Assembly: GCA_030684835.1 (NCBI GenBank)
Contig: JAUXWZ010000085.1
Span: 1 to 64,000 of the forward strand
Length of the DNA stretch: 64,000 nt
Reading direction: 5' to 3'
DNA from: Beijerinckiaceae bacterium
GTDB lineage: Bacteria > Pseudomonadota > Alphaproteobacteria > Rhizobiales > Beijerinckiaceae
The notes under the pieces were generated by a model. It was not told where the DNA came from. It was given only the letters and a program-made list of their open reading frames with translations, and searched no databases. This document shows positions 8,250 to 16,843 of the stretch, in pieces. Numbering within the stretch: position 1 is the stretch's first letter; each line of letters opens with the position of its first letter. Made by a program: the position numbers and the translations under genes.

Positions 8250-8744
8250 CTAACCCGCCGACTTGACCCGCACGATGATGTCAGCGCCCAGAATTTCCAT
8301 TCCTTCAGGCGCGACCGGCAGCTTGAGCACAGCCACCATATCGTCGGGCACGTCGAGCAATTCGTCGCGGTCCTCGACATAAAAGTGGCAATGAGGTCCG
8401 GTGTTTGTGTCGTACCAAATCCGCGAGCCGTAGACCGCAATCTCGCGCAGAAGAGCCGCTTCCGAGAACTGCCGCAGCGTGTTGTAGACAGTCGCCAGCG
8501 ACAACGCGGTTTTGGCGCCGCGCGCTTCTTCATAAAGGGCTTCAGCGGTTACGTGACGGTCGCCCTTGCCAAACAAAAGCCAGCCGAGCGCCATGCGCTG
8601 ACGGGTCGGGCGAAGGCCTGCTGAGTGAAGGCGATCCCGAACATTGCGGAACGAACAACTGGCTTCCGGCGAACGCACCAGAGTTGCAGATGCAGGGCGA
8701 ACCGAACCAGGCCCCGTCTGGACTCCTGACGCCGCGATTGCCAT
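8250..8744 (-). CDS. irr: Fur-superfamily iron response regulator, Irr type
   Basis: 164-residue Fur-fold regulator. The winged helix reads LRPTRQRMALGWLLFGKGDRHVTAEALYEEA...SLATVYNTLRQF, and the dimerisation half GSRIWYDTNTGPHCHFYVEDRDELLDVPDDM is the pattern I associate with rhizobial Irr rather than Fur or Zur: the HCHFYVED segment, no CxxC zinc pairs, and the ending APEGMEILGADIIVRV. In these bacteria Irr senses haem status and represses or activates iron genes. I see no GCPWHD-type haem motif near the N-terminus. Its promoter region carries an Irr-box-like palindrome 24 bases upstream and FNR-like palindromes further up. Confidence 0.88.
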   Translation of the reverse strand: MAIAASGVQTGPGSVRPASATLVRSPEASCSFRNVRDRLHSAGLRPTRQRMALGWLLFGKGDRHVTAEALYEEARGAKTALSLATVYNTLRQFSEAALLREIAVYGSRIWYDTNTGPHCHFYVEDRDELLDVPDDMVAVLKLPVAPEGMEILGADIIVRVKSAG

Positions 8745-8767
8745 TCCGCTGTCTCCTGACTTCTAGT

Positions 8768-8782
8768 TGAGAAACATTCTCA
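8768..8782. promoter_or_regulatory. Irr-box-like (iron control element) palindrome
   Basis: TGAGAA-ACA-TTCTCA is a perfect inverted repeat centred 31 bases upstream of the irr start. Known Irr/ICE sites follow TTAGAA-N3-TTCTAA, so six-base arms with a 3-base spacer and a conserved GAA/TTC core fit, with a G for A change in each arm. Its position overlapping the presumed irr promoter suggests autoregulation. Confidence 0.55.
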
Positions 8783-8810
8783 TCAATATATGTACTATCT
8801 CGCAGGAAAA

Positions 8811-8835
8811 ATCAAGTTTCCTTGATATGGATCAA
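8811..8835. promoter_or_regulatory. Overlapping FNR/FixK-like palindromes
   Basis: ATCAAG-TTTC-CTTGAT (8811-8826) and TTGAT-ATGG-ATCAA (8822-8835) share one half-site. The second is an exact match to the FNR/FixK/Anr consensus TTGAT-N4-ATCAA. It lies between divergent irr (start 8744) and the Nudix gene (start 8933), about 80 and 100 bases from the two starts. Confidence 0.6.
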
Positions 8836-8932
8836 TCAAATCGTTGACTCACGCTGATCATGACGTCTCGCATCGGCGCTTTTTGCCTGAAGCTGAGAGT
8901 GCTAGCGTGCCCTTGACCCTGGAAACATTTGC

Positions 8933-9373
8933 ATGAAACCCTCACGAGACTATCCTGATCGCCCGATCTTGTGCGCCAGCGCCGCCGTGTTCCGCGATGG
9001 ACGCGTGTTGCTGGGGTCGCGCCGCAACCCGCCCTACGATCAGGTATTCAGCCTGCCGGGCGGGCTTGTTGAAAGCGGCGAGACGCTTGAGGAGGCGGCA
9101 ATCCGGGAGGTCGAGGAGGAGACGGGCGTTCGTGGCGAAATCGTCTGCTTCAATGGCTGGCGCGAAATCATCCATCGCGACGAGGACAACCGTGTACACC
9201 GCCATTACGTGATCGCGTCCTTTGTGGCGCGCTGGGTGGCGGGAGAAGGCGCGCCCAGCGAAGAACTTGGCCGCGTCATGTGGGCAGACGACGAGGAGAT
9301 GCGCACGCTGCCGCTCACCAACGGGCTCGCCGAACTTCTGCAGCACGCCCGAGGCCTGCTCGGCTCCCCATGA
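8933..9373 (+). CDS. Nudix hydrolase (ADP-ribose pyrophosphatase-like)
   Basis: 146-residue single Nudix domain. The Nudix box GGLVESGETLEEAAIREVEEETGV fits G-x5-E-x7-REUXEExGU exactly, giving a Mg2+-dependent pyrophosphohydrolase. N-terminal ILCASAAVFRDGRVLLGSRRNPPYDQVFSLPGG is typical of the ADP-ribose/NADH-type branch, but substrate specificity cannot be read from the motif. It starts at an ATG shortly after the irr intergenic region and is followed after 18 bases by the TIGR02301-family gene on the same strand, suggesting one transcript, possibly under the FNR-like sites upstream. Confidence 0.88.
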   Translation: MKPSRDYPDRPILCASAAVFRDGRVLLGSRRNPPYDQVFSLPGGLVESGETLEEAAIREVEEETGVRGEIVCFNGWREIIHRDEDNRVHRHYVIASFVARWVAGEGAPSEELGRVMWADDEEMRTLPLTNGLAELLQHARGLLGSP

Positions 9374-9391
9374 GCGCGCGATGAGCATCCC

Positions 9392-9871
9392 ATGAGAATG
9401 CGCAAAGCTGCTGCGACACAACGCCTGAAGCTAACGGCGCGGGTTGCCTGCATGGCGCTTTGCCTTGCCGCATGGCCCGCCAACGGCGCTTTCGCGCAAA
9501 CGCGCACGGCGCCCCCGCAGGGCGCAAACGCCGCTCCGCCCCTGCCCACGCCGGAGCCGCTGGAATCGCCCCCGCCCTACGAGCGCCAATTGCTTCGCTT
9601 GGCCGAAATACTGGGCGCGCTGGCCTGGCTCACCGAATTATGCGGCGACCGCCCCGGCGATCAATGGCGCCAGCAAATGGCCACGCTTATGGAAGCTGAA
9701 GCGGCGACCACGCGGCGACGAGAACGCCTTGCAGGCTCGTATAACCGGGGCTTTCGCGGCTACAGCGCCATGCACCGACGCTGTACGCCCAGCGCACAGC
9801 TTGTGATCACCCGCTTTCTGGATGAAGGCGGGCGGATAGCGCGCGATGTAGCCAATCGCTTCAGTGGCTAA
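9392..9871 (+). CDS. TIGR02301 family secreted protein
   Basis: 159 residues. An N-terminal signal sequence (RLKLTARVACMALCLAAWPANGAFA) is cleaved probably after AFA. A proline-rich linker leads to the conserved domain YERQLLRLAEILGALAWLTELCGD...QWRQQMATLMEAEA...RERLAGSYNRGFRGYSAMHRRCTPSAQLVITRFLDEGGRIARD. This is the pattern of the alphaproteobacterial TIGR02301 family, whose function is unknown. Two cysteines (ELCGD and RRCTP) are positioned for a disulfide in the periplasm. It is 18 bases downstream of the Nudix gene and probably co-transcribed. Confidence 0.8.
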   Translation: MRMRKAAATQRLKLTARVACMALCLAAWPANGAFAQTRTAPPQGANAAPPLPTPEPLESPPPYERQLLRLAEILGALAWLTELCGDRPGDQWRQQMATLMEAEAATTRRRERLAGSYNRGFRGYSAMHRRCTPSAQLVITRFLDEGGRIARDVANRFSG

Positions 9872-9932
9872 CGCATTAACCTTCGCTAACGACTTTCCTC
9901 GCGAAGGGCTGGCGTTTTGATAGGTTGCAGGC

Positions 9933-10190
9933 ATGAAAGCTGAGGCGCCCATCTCCATCGACGAATACAACGCAGCCGAAGAACAGCGCGCTGCATCGAG
10001 CTTTGTCGCCGAGTCGTTCGCCGAGGGAATTCTGTCGGGCATCGAGCCGGCGAATCTCGCCCATGCAGCCATCACGGCCGCGCTTAACGAGCTGATCGCC
10101 TGGAACGGCGAGGAAGCCGTCGCCAAATACGCCGAAGACCTCGCCCGTCGCATCAGGCTTGGCGAATTCTACGCGCTGAACCGGCATTGA
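9933..10190 (+). CDS. Small conserved hypothetical protein (85 aa)
   Basis: 85-residue soluble acidic protein, MKAEAPISIDEYNAAEEQRAASSFVAESFAEGILSGIEPANLAHAAITAALNELIAWNGEEAVAKYAEDLARRIRLGEF. It is predicted mostly helical from its composition, with no signal or membrane segment. Its codon pattern matches its neighbours, and the same-strand spacing of 61 bases after the TIGR02301 gene suggests a shared transcript. I do not recognise a named family and give no function. Confidence 0.6.
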   Translation: MKAEAPISIDEYNAAEEQRAASSFVAESFAEGILSGIEPANLAHAAITAALNELIAWNGEEAVAKYAEDLARRIRLGEFYALNRH

Positions 10191-10264
10191 GCGGACGGGA
10201 GCTTCACCTTTAGCCTCGCTCGCTAGCGCATCGCGCAGCGTCCGGCTGCGACTGCTATAAGGCG

Positions 10265-10786
10265 ATGATGGCCAAACCACCTCAATCTACGCGTACGCAG
10301 CCGCGCGAAACGACCTCTGCGCCATCGCGCGATCTCGCCGCTTTGCCTGAGCGCGTGCGCGCCATGCGCGAACTTATTCTCGAAGCGGTCGAGTCCGGCG
10401 ACATCGAAGACCTGCGCCGCCCCATTGAGCGCAATGAAACGTTGCCAATCTTCGCCACGGGCGCCGAGAGGCCGCGCACGTTTGCCGACGTCGTGGGATT
10501 TTTGAAAGCGCAATCGTTTGACGCGCAAAGCCGCGAGACGCTTGCGATCATCGCGGCCATCTTCGATCAGGCATATGCAAAGATTACGCGCGGGCCTGTG
10601 GTGACATACGAATGGCCAGCGTTCGCCGCGCGCTCGATGGGCGAGGCTGGCGATGAAGAACGTCGCGAGATGTGGCGCTGTGTGCGCTTTGCGGATTTCG
10701 CATCATCAAGCGACAAGGCGCCCGCCATCGAGCGCATCGGCATCGGCGCCGATGGCACGTGGCATTATTTTGTCGCGAACAGTTAG
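10265..10786 (+). CDS. Conserved hypothetical protein (173 aa)
   Basis: 173 residues with a variable basic N-terminus followed by LPERVRAMRELILEAVESGDIEDLRRPIERNETLPIF, a central FLKAQSFDAQSRETLAIIAAIFDQAYAKI helix-rich part and a C-terminal ERIGIGADGTWHYFVAN. I recall similar hypothetical proteins in Hyphomicrobiales, some with an N-terminal secretion signal; none is obvious here. The start is one of two adjacent ATGs (10265 or 10268). The gene converges with the dihydroorotase gene across a two-base gap. Function unknown. Confidence 0.65.
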   Translation: MMAKPPQSTRTQPRETTSAPSRDLAALPERVRAMRELILEAVESGDIEDLRRPIERNETLPIFATGAERPRTFADVVGFLKAQSFDAQSRETLAIIAAIFDQAYAKITRGPVVTYEWPAFAARSMGEAGDEERREMWRCVRFADFASSSDKAPAIERIGIGADGTWHYFVANS

Positions 10787-10788
10787 GC

Positions 10789-12114
10789 CTACAGCGCCTG
10801 CACAAAACGCACCGGCTCGCCCTGTGCTGGCGTGACTATTTCGCCCTGCCACATCACCTGATGGCCGCGCACGAATGTGCCTACCGGCCAGCCCGTCACC
10901 TGCTTGCCGTTGTAGGGCGTCCACCCCGCGCGTGAGGCGATCCACGCGTCGGTGATCGTCTCGCGACGCTTCATGTCGACGACCGTAAAATCACCATCGT
11001 AGCCCACCGCGATTCGGCCTTTACGCGCAATCTGGAAAATGCGCGCAGGCCCCGCGCTCGACAAATCGACGAACCGCTGGAGCGACAGACGACCCGCATT
11101 GACGTGATCGAGCATCACGGGCACGAGCGTTTGCACGCCTGTCATGCCGGATGGCGAGTCGGGGTAGGGCTTGGCCTTTTCTTCCAGCGTGTGCGGCGCG
11201 TGATCCGAACCAAGCACATCAACGATTCCCAACTGCACGCCGCGCCAGATCCCATCGCGGTGGCGCGCCTCACGCACAGGCGGATTCATCTGCAACTTCG
11301 TGCCGAGCGTCGCGTAGAGGCTTGAATCAAGCGTGAGGTGATGGGTCGTCGCTTCCGCAGTCGCAACATCCTTGTGATGGCTGAGAAACTCGATCTCCTC
11401 TTCCGTCGAGATATGCAGCACGTGGATCGCAGCGCCCTTCTCGCGCGCGATATGCACAAGGCGTTGCGTGCATTGAAGCGCCGTCGTCACATCGCGCCAG
11501 ACATGATGCGAATTGGGATCGCCCTTGACGCGCAGCGGCTTGCGCTCCTCCAGCCGGAACTCGTCTTCGGAGTGGAACGCGGCGCGGCGCGATGTCTTTT
11601 CGAGGATGGACGAAACGCCCGGATCGTCGGCGACCAGCAGTGAGCCCGTGGACGAGCCCATGAACACCTTGATGCCCGCTGATCCCGGCAGGCGCTCGAG
11701 TTCGGGCACGTCCTTCGCGTTCTCGTGCGTGCCGCCGACCCAGAACGCGAAATCGCAATGCATGCGATGTGTGCCCAGACGGACCTTTTCAGCCAGTGTT
11801 TCGGCGGTGGTCGTCAGCGGGTTCGTGTTCGGCATTTCGAAGACGGCGGTGACGCCGCCCAGCGCTGCGCTGCGCGACCCGGTTTCAAGGTCTTCCTTAT
11901 GGGTGAGACCGGGCTCACGAAAATGCACCTGACTGTCGATGACGCCGGGAAGCACATGAAGGCCCTTGCAATCGATCCGCTTGCCCGCGGACCAATGCGA
12001 GAGATCGCCGATTGCGACGATGATGCCGTTCGTCACCGCCACATCGCGAACGCCCTCGCCATCCTGATTGACGATTGTGCCGCCGGTGAGGATGAGATCG
12101 CAGGTCTGGGCCAT
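10789..12114 (-). CDS. Dihydroorotase-family amidohydrolase with altered HxH motif
   Basis: 441 residues. It belongs to the cyclic amidohydrolases that act on dihydroorotate (pyrimidine synthesis) or hydantoin/allantoin-like rings. Visible signatures are LPGVIDSQVHFREPGLTHKEDLETGSRSAALGGVTAVFEMPNTNP, GIKVFMGSSTG (the lysine is a candidate for carboxylation), IHVLHIST, EATTHHLTL and DVLGSDHAPHT. The usual D-x-H-x-H metal motif reads D-S-Q-V-H, so the first metal-ligand histidine is Gln. I recall the same substitution in related rhizobial proteins annotated as dihydroorotase. ATG 12114 is preferred, with GAAGG upstream. Catalytic activity should be treated as unproven, so no pyrC symbol is given. 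Confidence 0.8.
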   Translation of the reverse strand: MAQTCDLILTGGTIVNQDGEGVRDVAVTNGIIVAIGDLSHWSAGKRIDCKGLHVLPGVIDSQVHFREPGLTHKEDLETGSRSAALGGVTAVFEMPNTNPLTTTAETLAEKVRLGTHRMHCDFAFWVGGTHENAKDVPELERLPGSAGIKVFMGSSTGSLLVADDPGVSSILEKTSRRAAFHSEDEFRLEERKPLRVKGDPNSHHVWRDVTTALQCTQRLVHIAREKGAAIHVLHISTEEEIEFLSHHKDVATAEATTHHLTLDSSLYATLGTKLQMNPPVREARHRDGIWRGVQLGIVDVLGSDHAPHTLEEKAKPYPDSPSGMTGVQTLVPVMLDHVNAGRLSLQRFVDLSSAGPARIFQIARKGRIAVGYDGDFTVVDMKRRETITDAWIASRAGWTPYNGKQVTGWPVGTFVRGHQVMWQGEIVTPAQGEPVRFVQAL

Positions 12115-12261
12115 TGAGAAGCCTTCCATGTTCGCATGTGGCGCTTGTATGCCGACGGCGGGGGCTTACCTGTATGCTGGACCGTGAGCAAGCAAAGACC
12201 TGCTGGCAAAACCTGCTGGCACTACGTGCGGACACGCGGGCAATCAGGATTGGCGGGCAAA

Positions 12262-13113
12262 ATGCCAGGTGCGCAAAGCGAAGCAAAGGTGGCTCTGCTG
12301 GGAGCGCGCGCGGTGCTGCGCATCAGCGGCGCCGACGCGCGCACGTGGCTGCAGGGCCTCGTCACAAACGACGTGGAGCATATTGCGGCGGGCGAGGCTC
12401 GTTTCGCCGCGTTCCTGACGCCGCAGGGCAAGATCATCGCGGACTTCTTCATCGTCCCGGATGGCGACGGGCTCCTTCTGGACTGCGCCGCAGATGCGGC
12501 GGCCGGGCTCGCGAAGCGGCTCACCATGTACAAGCTGCGGGCGCAGGTTGCGGTCAGCGACGTCAGCGGATCGCTTGCCGTAGCCGCCGGCTGGGGCGGG
12601 CCCGGACCGCTTGCGACACAAGGACGCATTTTTGACGATCCCCGCGATGCGCGTCTCGGCTGGCGAGTGATCGCGCCGCCGAGCGAGATCGAGAAGCTGG
12701 GCGAACCGGCGTCTGAAAGTGAGTGGCAGGCGCACCGGATCGCGTGCGGAACGCCGGAAGGCGGCGTTGATTTTGTCTGGGGCGACACGTTTCCGCACGA
12801 GGCGAACATGGATCGCCTGAACGGAATCGACTTCAAGAAAGGCTGCTATGTGGGCCAGGAAGTCGTCTCCCGCGTACAGCATCGCGGGCTGGCGCGAAAA
12901 AGAGTGTCGCAGGTCCGCATCACCGGCGCGGCGCCACCGCCGGGGACGGAAGTCTTTGCGGGCGACATTGCAATCGGCGTCATGGGCTCGTCGGCGGGCG
13001 GCGCGGGGCTCGCGCTCCTGCGGCTCGACAAGGCGGAGGACGCGCGCGCGGGTGGACGGGCGCTGACAGCGCAGGACGCCACACTCTCCGTGATTACACC
13101 ACCCGTGACTTGA
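12262..13113 (+). CDS. ygfZ: YgfZ/GcvT-type folate-binding protein (Fe-S cluster maintenance)
   Basis: 283 residues from the chosen ATG at 12262. The folate-binding GcvT-like fold contains LRISGADARTWLQGLVTNDVE near the N-terminus and the diagnostic K-G-C-Y-x-G-Q-E motif in FKKGCYVGQEVVSRVQHRG, whose cysteine is required in E. coli YgfZ. The family assists [4Fe-4S] enzyme maturation. The longer ORF from 12136 adds 42 residues with no family similarity that I can recognise, so it was trimmed. It is divergent from the dihydroorotase gene. Confidence 0.88.
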   Translation: MPGAQSEAKVALLGARAVLRISGADARTWLQGLVTNDVEHIAAGEARFAAFLTPQGKIIADFFIVPDGDGLLLDCAADAAAGLAKRLTMYKLRAQVAVSDVSGSLAVAAGWGGPGPLATQGRIFDDPRDARLGWRVIAPPSEIEKLGEPASESEWQAHRIACGTPEGGVDFVWGDTFPHEANMDRLNGIDFKKGCYVGQEVVSRVQHRGLARKRVSQVRITGAAPPPGTEVFAGDIAIGVMGSSAGGAGLALLRLDKAEDARAGGRALTAQDATLSVITPPVT

Positions 13114-13170
13114 CCTTACGCGGCGCTGACTAAATTGATAGGACAAGTCTCAACCGGCGGCGGATCGGAC

Positions 13171-13479
13171 ATGCTCGCGACTCAAGACCTTGAAGAAAAA
13201 GCGGAAGAGGTCGCCCAACTGATGGGCATCATCTCCAATGCGCGCCGCCTGCTCATCCTGTGCAAGCTCGCAGACGCTGGCGAGATGAACGTGTCCCGGC
13301 TCGTCGAAGAGGTGGGCCTCAGCCAGTCCGCGCTCTCCCAGCATCTCGCCATCATGCGCGCGTGCGGCCTTGTGACGACGCGCAAGGAAGGGCTGAACGT
13401 CCATTACCGGATTGCCGACCCGCGCGCGTATGAACTCATGCAGGCGCTGCAGAAAATCTACTGTCCGCCAGACGCATGA
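13171..13479 (+). CDS. ArsR/SmtB-family transcriptional regulator
   Basis: 102-residue winged-helix dimer of the ArsR class: MGIISNARRLLILCKLADAGEMNVSRLVEEVGLSQSALSQHLAIMRACGLVTTRKEGLNVHYRIADPRAYELMQAL. The recognition helix LSQSALSQHLAIMRA is clear. The canonical ELCVCDL metal site is absent; two isolated cysteines (ILCKL, IYCPP) remain, so the signal may not be arsenic-type metal. It follows ygfZ on the same strand and converges with hmgA. No obvious target gene is adjacent. Confidence 0.85.
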   Translation: MLATQDLEEKAEEVAQLMGIISNARRLLILCKLADAGEMNVSRLVEEVGLSQSALSQHLAIMRACGLVTTRKEGLNVHYRIADPRAYELMQALQKIYCPPDA

Positions 13480-13489
13480 ACTTGGCGTC

Positions 13490-14809
13490 TCAGCCGGGCT
13501 CGCGCCGCGTCGGATCAAAGCGCTTCTGCAAACCACTCCAGCAATCAGCGTAGCTGTCATCGAGCGTGGGAAGCTCTGACGCCCATCTTGTCACGCGCTG
13601 GGGAAACCGCGTTTCAAACATAAACGCCATGGTGCCTGATTGCTTCACGGGCTTCAGGTCGGCATTGCTGGCGTGCTCGAACGAGGTGTCGTCCGGCCCG
13701 TGCGGGAGCATGGAATTATGCAGGCTCATGCCGCCGGGTCGGAAGCCCTCGGGCTTGGCGTCATAGACGCCATAGATGAGACCCATGAATTCCGACATGA
13801 TGTTTCGGTGATACCAGGGCGGGCGGAACGTGTTCTCCGCCACCATCCATCGATCTGGAAAGATCACGAAATCGATGTTCGCCGTGCCAGGCGTTTCCGA
13901 TGGCGCCGTCAACACCGTGAAGATGGACGGATCGGGATGATCGAACATCAATGCGCCCACCGGCGAAAACCGGCGCAGATCATATTTATAAGGCGCGTAA
14001 TTTCCATGCCAGGCGACGACATCGAGCGGCGATTGCGCAATCTGGCTGCAGAACAATTCCCCGCCCCATTTCGCAAACAGCATCGACGGCGCCTCACGAT
14101 CCTCGAAGTCCGCTACGGGGGTGAGAAAGTCGCGCGGATTTGCGAGGCAGTTTGCGCCGATGGGACCGCGATCGGGCAGCGTGAACGAGGCGCCGTAATT
14201 CTCACAGACATAGCCGCGCACCGGCCCACCCAGCAATTGCGCGCGAAAGATTACCCCGCGGGGGATAACGCAGATTTCACCCGGCGCCACATCAATGACG
14301 CCAAATTCCGTCGCGAGGCGTAATTGGTTTTCCTGCACGACGATCAGCATTTCGCCATCGCAGTTCATGAAATATTCGTCACGCATCGAGCCCGTGACGA
14401 AGAGATAATGCGCCGCCATACCCGTGCGCGTATCCGCATCGCCTGCCGTGGTGACTGTGCAGAGCCCGGTAATGAAACTGAGATCACTCTGGGGAACTGG
14501 AATCGGGCCCCAGCGCAACTGGCCGAGCGGCAATTGGCTCTCATCGCGTGCGAGGGGCGCGGTGCGCAACAGGCCTGCATCGACGCGCGTAAATCGCCCC
14601 GCATGCTTGACGCCCGGGTGAATGCGATAAAGCCACGAGCGCTGATTGGAGGCCTGCGGCATCGTGAAGGCGGTACCAGACAATTGCTCAGCGTAGAGGC
14701 CGTAATTGCACTTCTGCGGCGAGTTTCGTCCAACCGGCAGCGCGCCAGTCAACGCCTCGGTTTCAAACGAATTTCCAAAGCCGCTCATGTACGAAAGCGC
14801 GTCTGACAT
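13490..14809 (-). CDS. hmgA: Homogentisate 1,2-dioxygenase
   Basis: Fe(II) ring-cleaving enzyme of tyrosine/phenylalanine catabolism converting homogentisate to maleylacetoacetate. The 439-residue length fits the family. Signatures include the N-terminal [47 protein letters not shown], the cupin segment [20 protein letters not shown], and the metal region [25 protein letters not shown] with downstream [14 protein letters not shown] 14809 begins [13 protein letters not shown]. The usual partners hmgB/hmgC (fumarylacetoacetase, maleylacetoacetate isomerase) are not in the window. Confidence 0.95.
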   Translation of the reverse strand: MSDALSYMSGFGNSFETEALTGALPVGRNSPQKCNYGLYAEQLSGTAFTMPQASNQRSWLYRIHPGVKHAGRFTRVDAGLLRTAPLARDESQLPLGQLRWGPIPVPQSDLSFITGLCTVTTAGDADTRTGMAAHYLFVTGSMRDEYFMNCDGEMLIVVQENQLRLATEFGVIDVAPGEICVIPRGVIFRAQLLGGPVRGYVCENYGASFTLPDRGPIGANCLANPRDFLTPVADFEDREAPSMLFAKWGGELFCSQIAQSPLDVVAWHGNYAPYKYDLRRFSPVGALMFDHPDPSIFTVLTAPSETPGTANIDFVIFPDRWMVAENTFRPPWYHRNIMSEFMGLIYGVYDAKPEGFRPGGMSLHNSMLPHGPDDTSFEHASNADLKPVKQSGTMAFMFETRFPQRVTRWASELPTLDDSYADCWSGLQKRFDPTRREPG

Positions 14810-14887
14810 TGGTCCGCCTCCAGCCTCCCCACATCGCCCGGCCTTTAGCTGCGGACGCAGCATGCATGGCGCATGGAGTGGGGCTGG

Positions 14888-16687
14888 TCAATCCGCGCTC
14901 TTGGCCGCCTTGCGCGCACGCGGAGCGCGCCGACGCGCGGGCGTCAGATCGAGGTCAATTGTGCAGACCAATCCGCCCGGCTCGTAACGCCGGTCAACGC
15001 GGGCGCCCGGCAAACCGCGCTCGATAAGCGTCGAGCCAAAACCGGACGATGTCGGCCGCTCAACGGGCGGGCCGCCGCTCTCGCGCCAAAGGATGGAAAG
15101 CTTGTCGCGTGGGCCCCGCGTATAGGTCCACGTGAGATCGACCTGCCCTGTGGGCGAAGACAGGGAGCCGTGCTTGGCCGCGTTGGTTCCCAACTCGTGC
15201 AGCGCGAGCGCGAGTGGAACGGCAAATTGTTGTGGGAGGCGCACGCGTGGACCGTCCATGTGCAGGCGCTTCTCCTGTCCGCCCAGATAATGCGCGAGCT
15301 GTTTTGCCAGGAGTTCGCCAAGGTCTGCGCCGCGCCAGTGCATCTCGCTCAAAAGATCATGCGCCGCGGCCATGGCCGATAGTCTGCCAGAGAGGGACGC
15401 GACAAATTCCTCCAGATTGCGCGCACGCGGCGCGGTCAAACGCACCAGTGACTGGATGACCGCAACGGAATTTTTCACACGGTGCAGCAGCTCGCGCGTC
15501 ATCAAGCGCTGGACGCGCGCCCATTCCCTTCTCTCGGAGATGTCGCGCACAAGGCTCAGCACCATGAGCTCACCGTCCATGGTCATGGAGACAGCGCTCA
15601 CCTCCACGGGGAACGTCGATCCGTCCCGCCGTTTATGAATGGTCTCGAACAACGTGCCCTCACCGACGCGTGCGAGGTCTTCACTCAGCGCGCCAACGGT
15701 TTCTGGCGAGCGCAGATCCGCGATGTTCATCTTGAGAAGCGTTTCGCGATCATGACCATATGCGAGCACGGCAGCTTTGTTCGTCTCGATGATGGCGCCG
15801 TCGCGCAAGCGCAGCACGAAAAGAATGTCGCGGGCGTGTTCGGCCAGAAGGCGGTAACGTTCCAGCGCACGCTGCGCGGACAAGCGCGGGCCAATATCGT
15901 GCGCAAGTGACGACACCGCCACCACACGGCCCAAAGCATCGCGCACGGGCGATGCGCTGATCGCGACGTCGACCAGGGCGCCGTCCTTGCGGCGGCGTCT
16001 GCTCTCCAGCCGCACGTGACCGCCGCTTGCAACGTCAGCTATTTTTCGCCTTGCTTCTTCGCGCTGGTCGACCGGCAAAATCAAATCGATTTTCTTGCCG
16101 AGCGCCTCTTTGGCCGAATAACCAAAGAGCCGTTCTGCGCCGGGGTTCCAGGACAGGATTGTGCCATCGAGCGCATACGACTTGATCGCTTCGCTTGATG
16201 ATTCCACCACGGCCGCCAGATGGGCGTTGGCAATCGTGGTTGAGAAACGATCCGTCATGTCCTGATTGACGCCGAATCGGCGCGCGGGGGCGCCTTGCGC
16301 ATCGTAAACGATCCGCAATCTTGTCGAGATCCAGCGAACCTCGCCGTTGCGGAGAATGCGGTACTGGAATTTTACGTTCGTCGCGCCGTCCGCCGTGGCG
16401 ACGCGCAAGGCGTTCTCCACCTGTCCACGGTCATCAGGATGAATGCGATTCATCCATGCCTTCTCGGACGATTCAAGCGCCGCGCGATCAAGGCCGAAAA
16501 TACGGCACATCGTGTCGCTGACGCGAGCCTTTCCGCTGCGCAGATCGCGGTCGAAACTGCCGATCTCGCCAAGCTCTTCCGCCATGCTCCAGAGCTCGCC
16601 AGAGACGGGGTCGGCATGGCTTACGCGCATAGGACCGCCCGCCCCCTCGAGCGGAGGTCTAACGGTTATTGCGGACTCATGGGGCAT
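14888..16687 (-). CDS. Multi-PAS HWE-family sensor histidine kinase
   Basis: 599 residues, no membrane segment. Tandem PAS sensors run from about residue 35 to 385: one with FDRDLRSGKARVSDTMCRIFGLD, one starting AVVESSSEAIKSYALDGTILSWNPGAERLFGY, and one starting LLAEHARDILFVLRLRDGAIIETNKAA. The kinase core has the phospho-accepting RELLHRVKNSVAVIQSLVRL and the HWE-type ATP region ALALHELGTNAAKHGSLS...WRESGGPPV. HWE kinases commonly serve general stress, light or motility circuits. No response regulator gene is adjacent, so the partner is unknown. Confidence 0.88.
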   Translation of the reverse strand: MPHESAITVRPPLEGAGGPMRVSHADPVSGELWSMAEELGEIGSFDRDLRSGKARVSDTMCRIFGLDRAALESSEKAWMNRIHPDDRGQVENALRVATADGATNVKFQYRILRNGEVRWISTRLRIVYDAQGAPARRFGVNQDMTDRFSTTIANAHLAAVVESSSEAIKSYALDGTILSWNPGAERLFGYSAKEALGKKIDLILPVDQREEARRKIADVASGGHVRLESRRRRKDGALVDVAISASPVRDALGRVVAVSSLAHDIGPRLSAQRALERYRLLAEHARDILFVLRLRDGAIIETNKAAVLAYGHDRETLLKMNIADLRSPETVGALSEDLARVGEGTLFETIHKRRDGSTFPVEVSAVSMTMDGELMVLSLVRDISERREWARVQRLMTRELLHRVKNSVAVIQSLVRLTAPRARNLEEFVASLSGRLSAMAAAHDLLSEMHWRGADLGELLAKQLAHYLGGQEKRLHMDGPRVRLPQQFAVPLALALHELGTNAAKHGSLSSPTGQVDLTWTYTRGPRDKLSILWRESGGPPVERPTSSGFGSTLIERGLPGARVDRRYEPGGLVCTIDLDLTPARRRAPRARKAAKSAD

Positions 16688-16843
16688 GAGCGCCTTCTGC
16701 GAAATTGTTTATCGCCGCACGTGCGACAGCGCCCCCGCTGGCGGCAACTATACGCACGATCGCGGCCGGCACAAGACGCCAGCGAAGCCGCAACTCCCAA
16801 ACGCAACTGCGCTTCAGGCCACGCCAGCGCTTGGGTGGGCACA

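Noticed and set aside
12244-13146. 300-residue minus-strand ORF across ygfZ
   Set aside because: Shadow of the YgfZ gene, whose KGCYVGQE signature is in the other strand.
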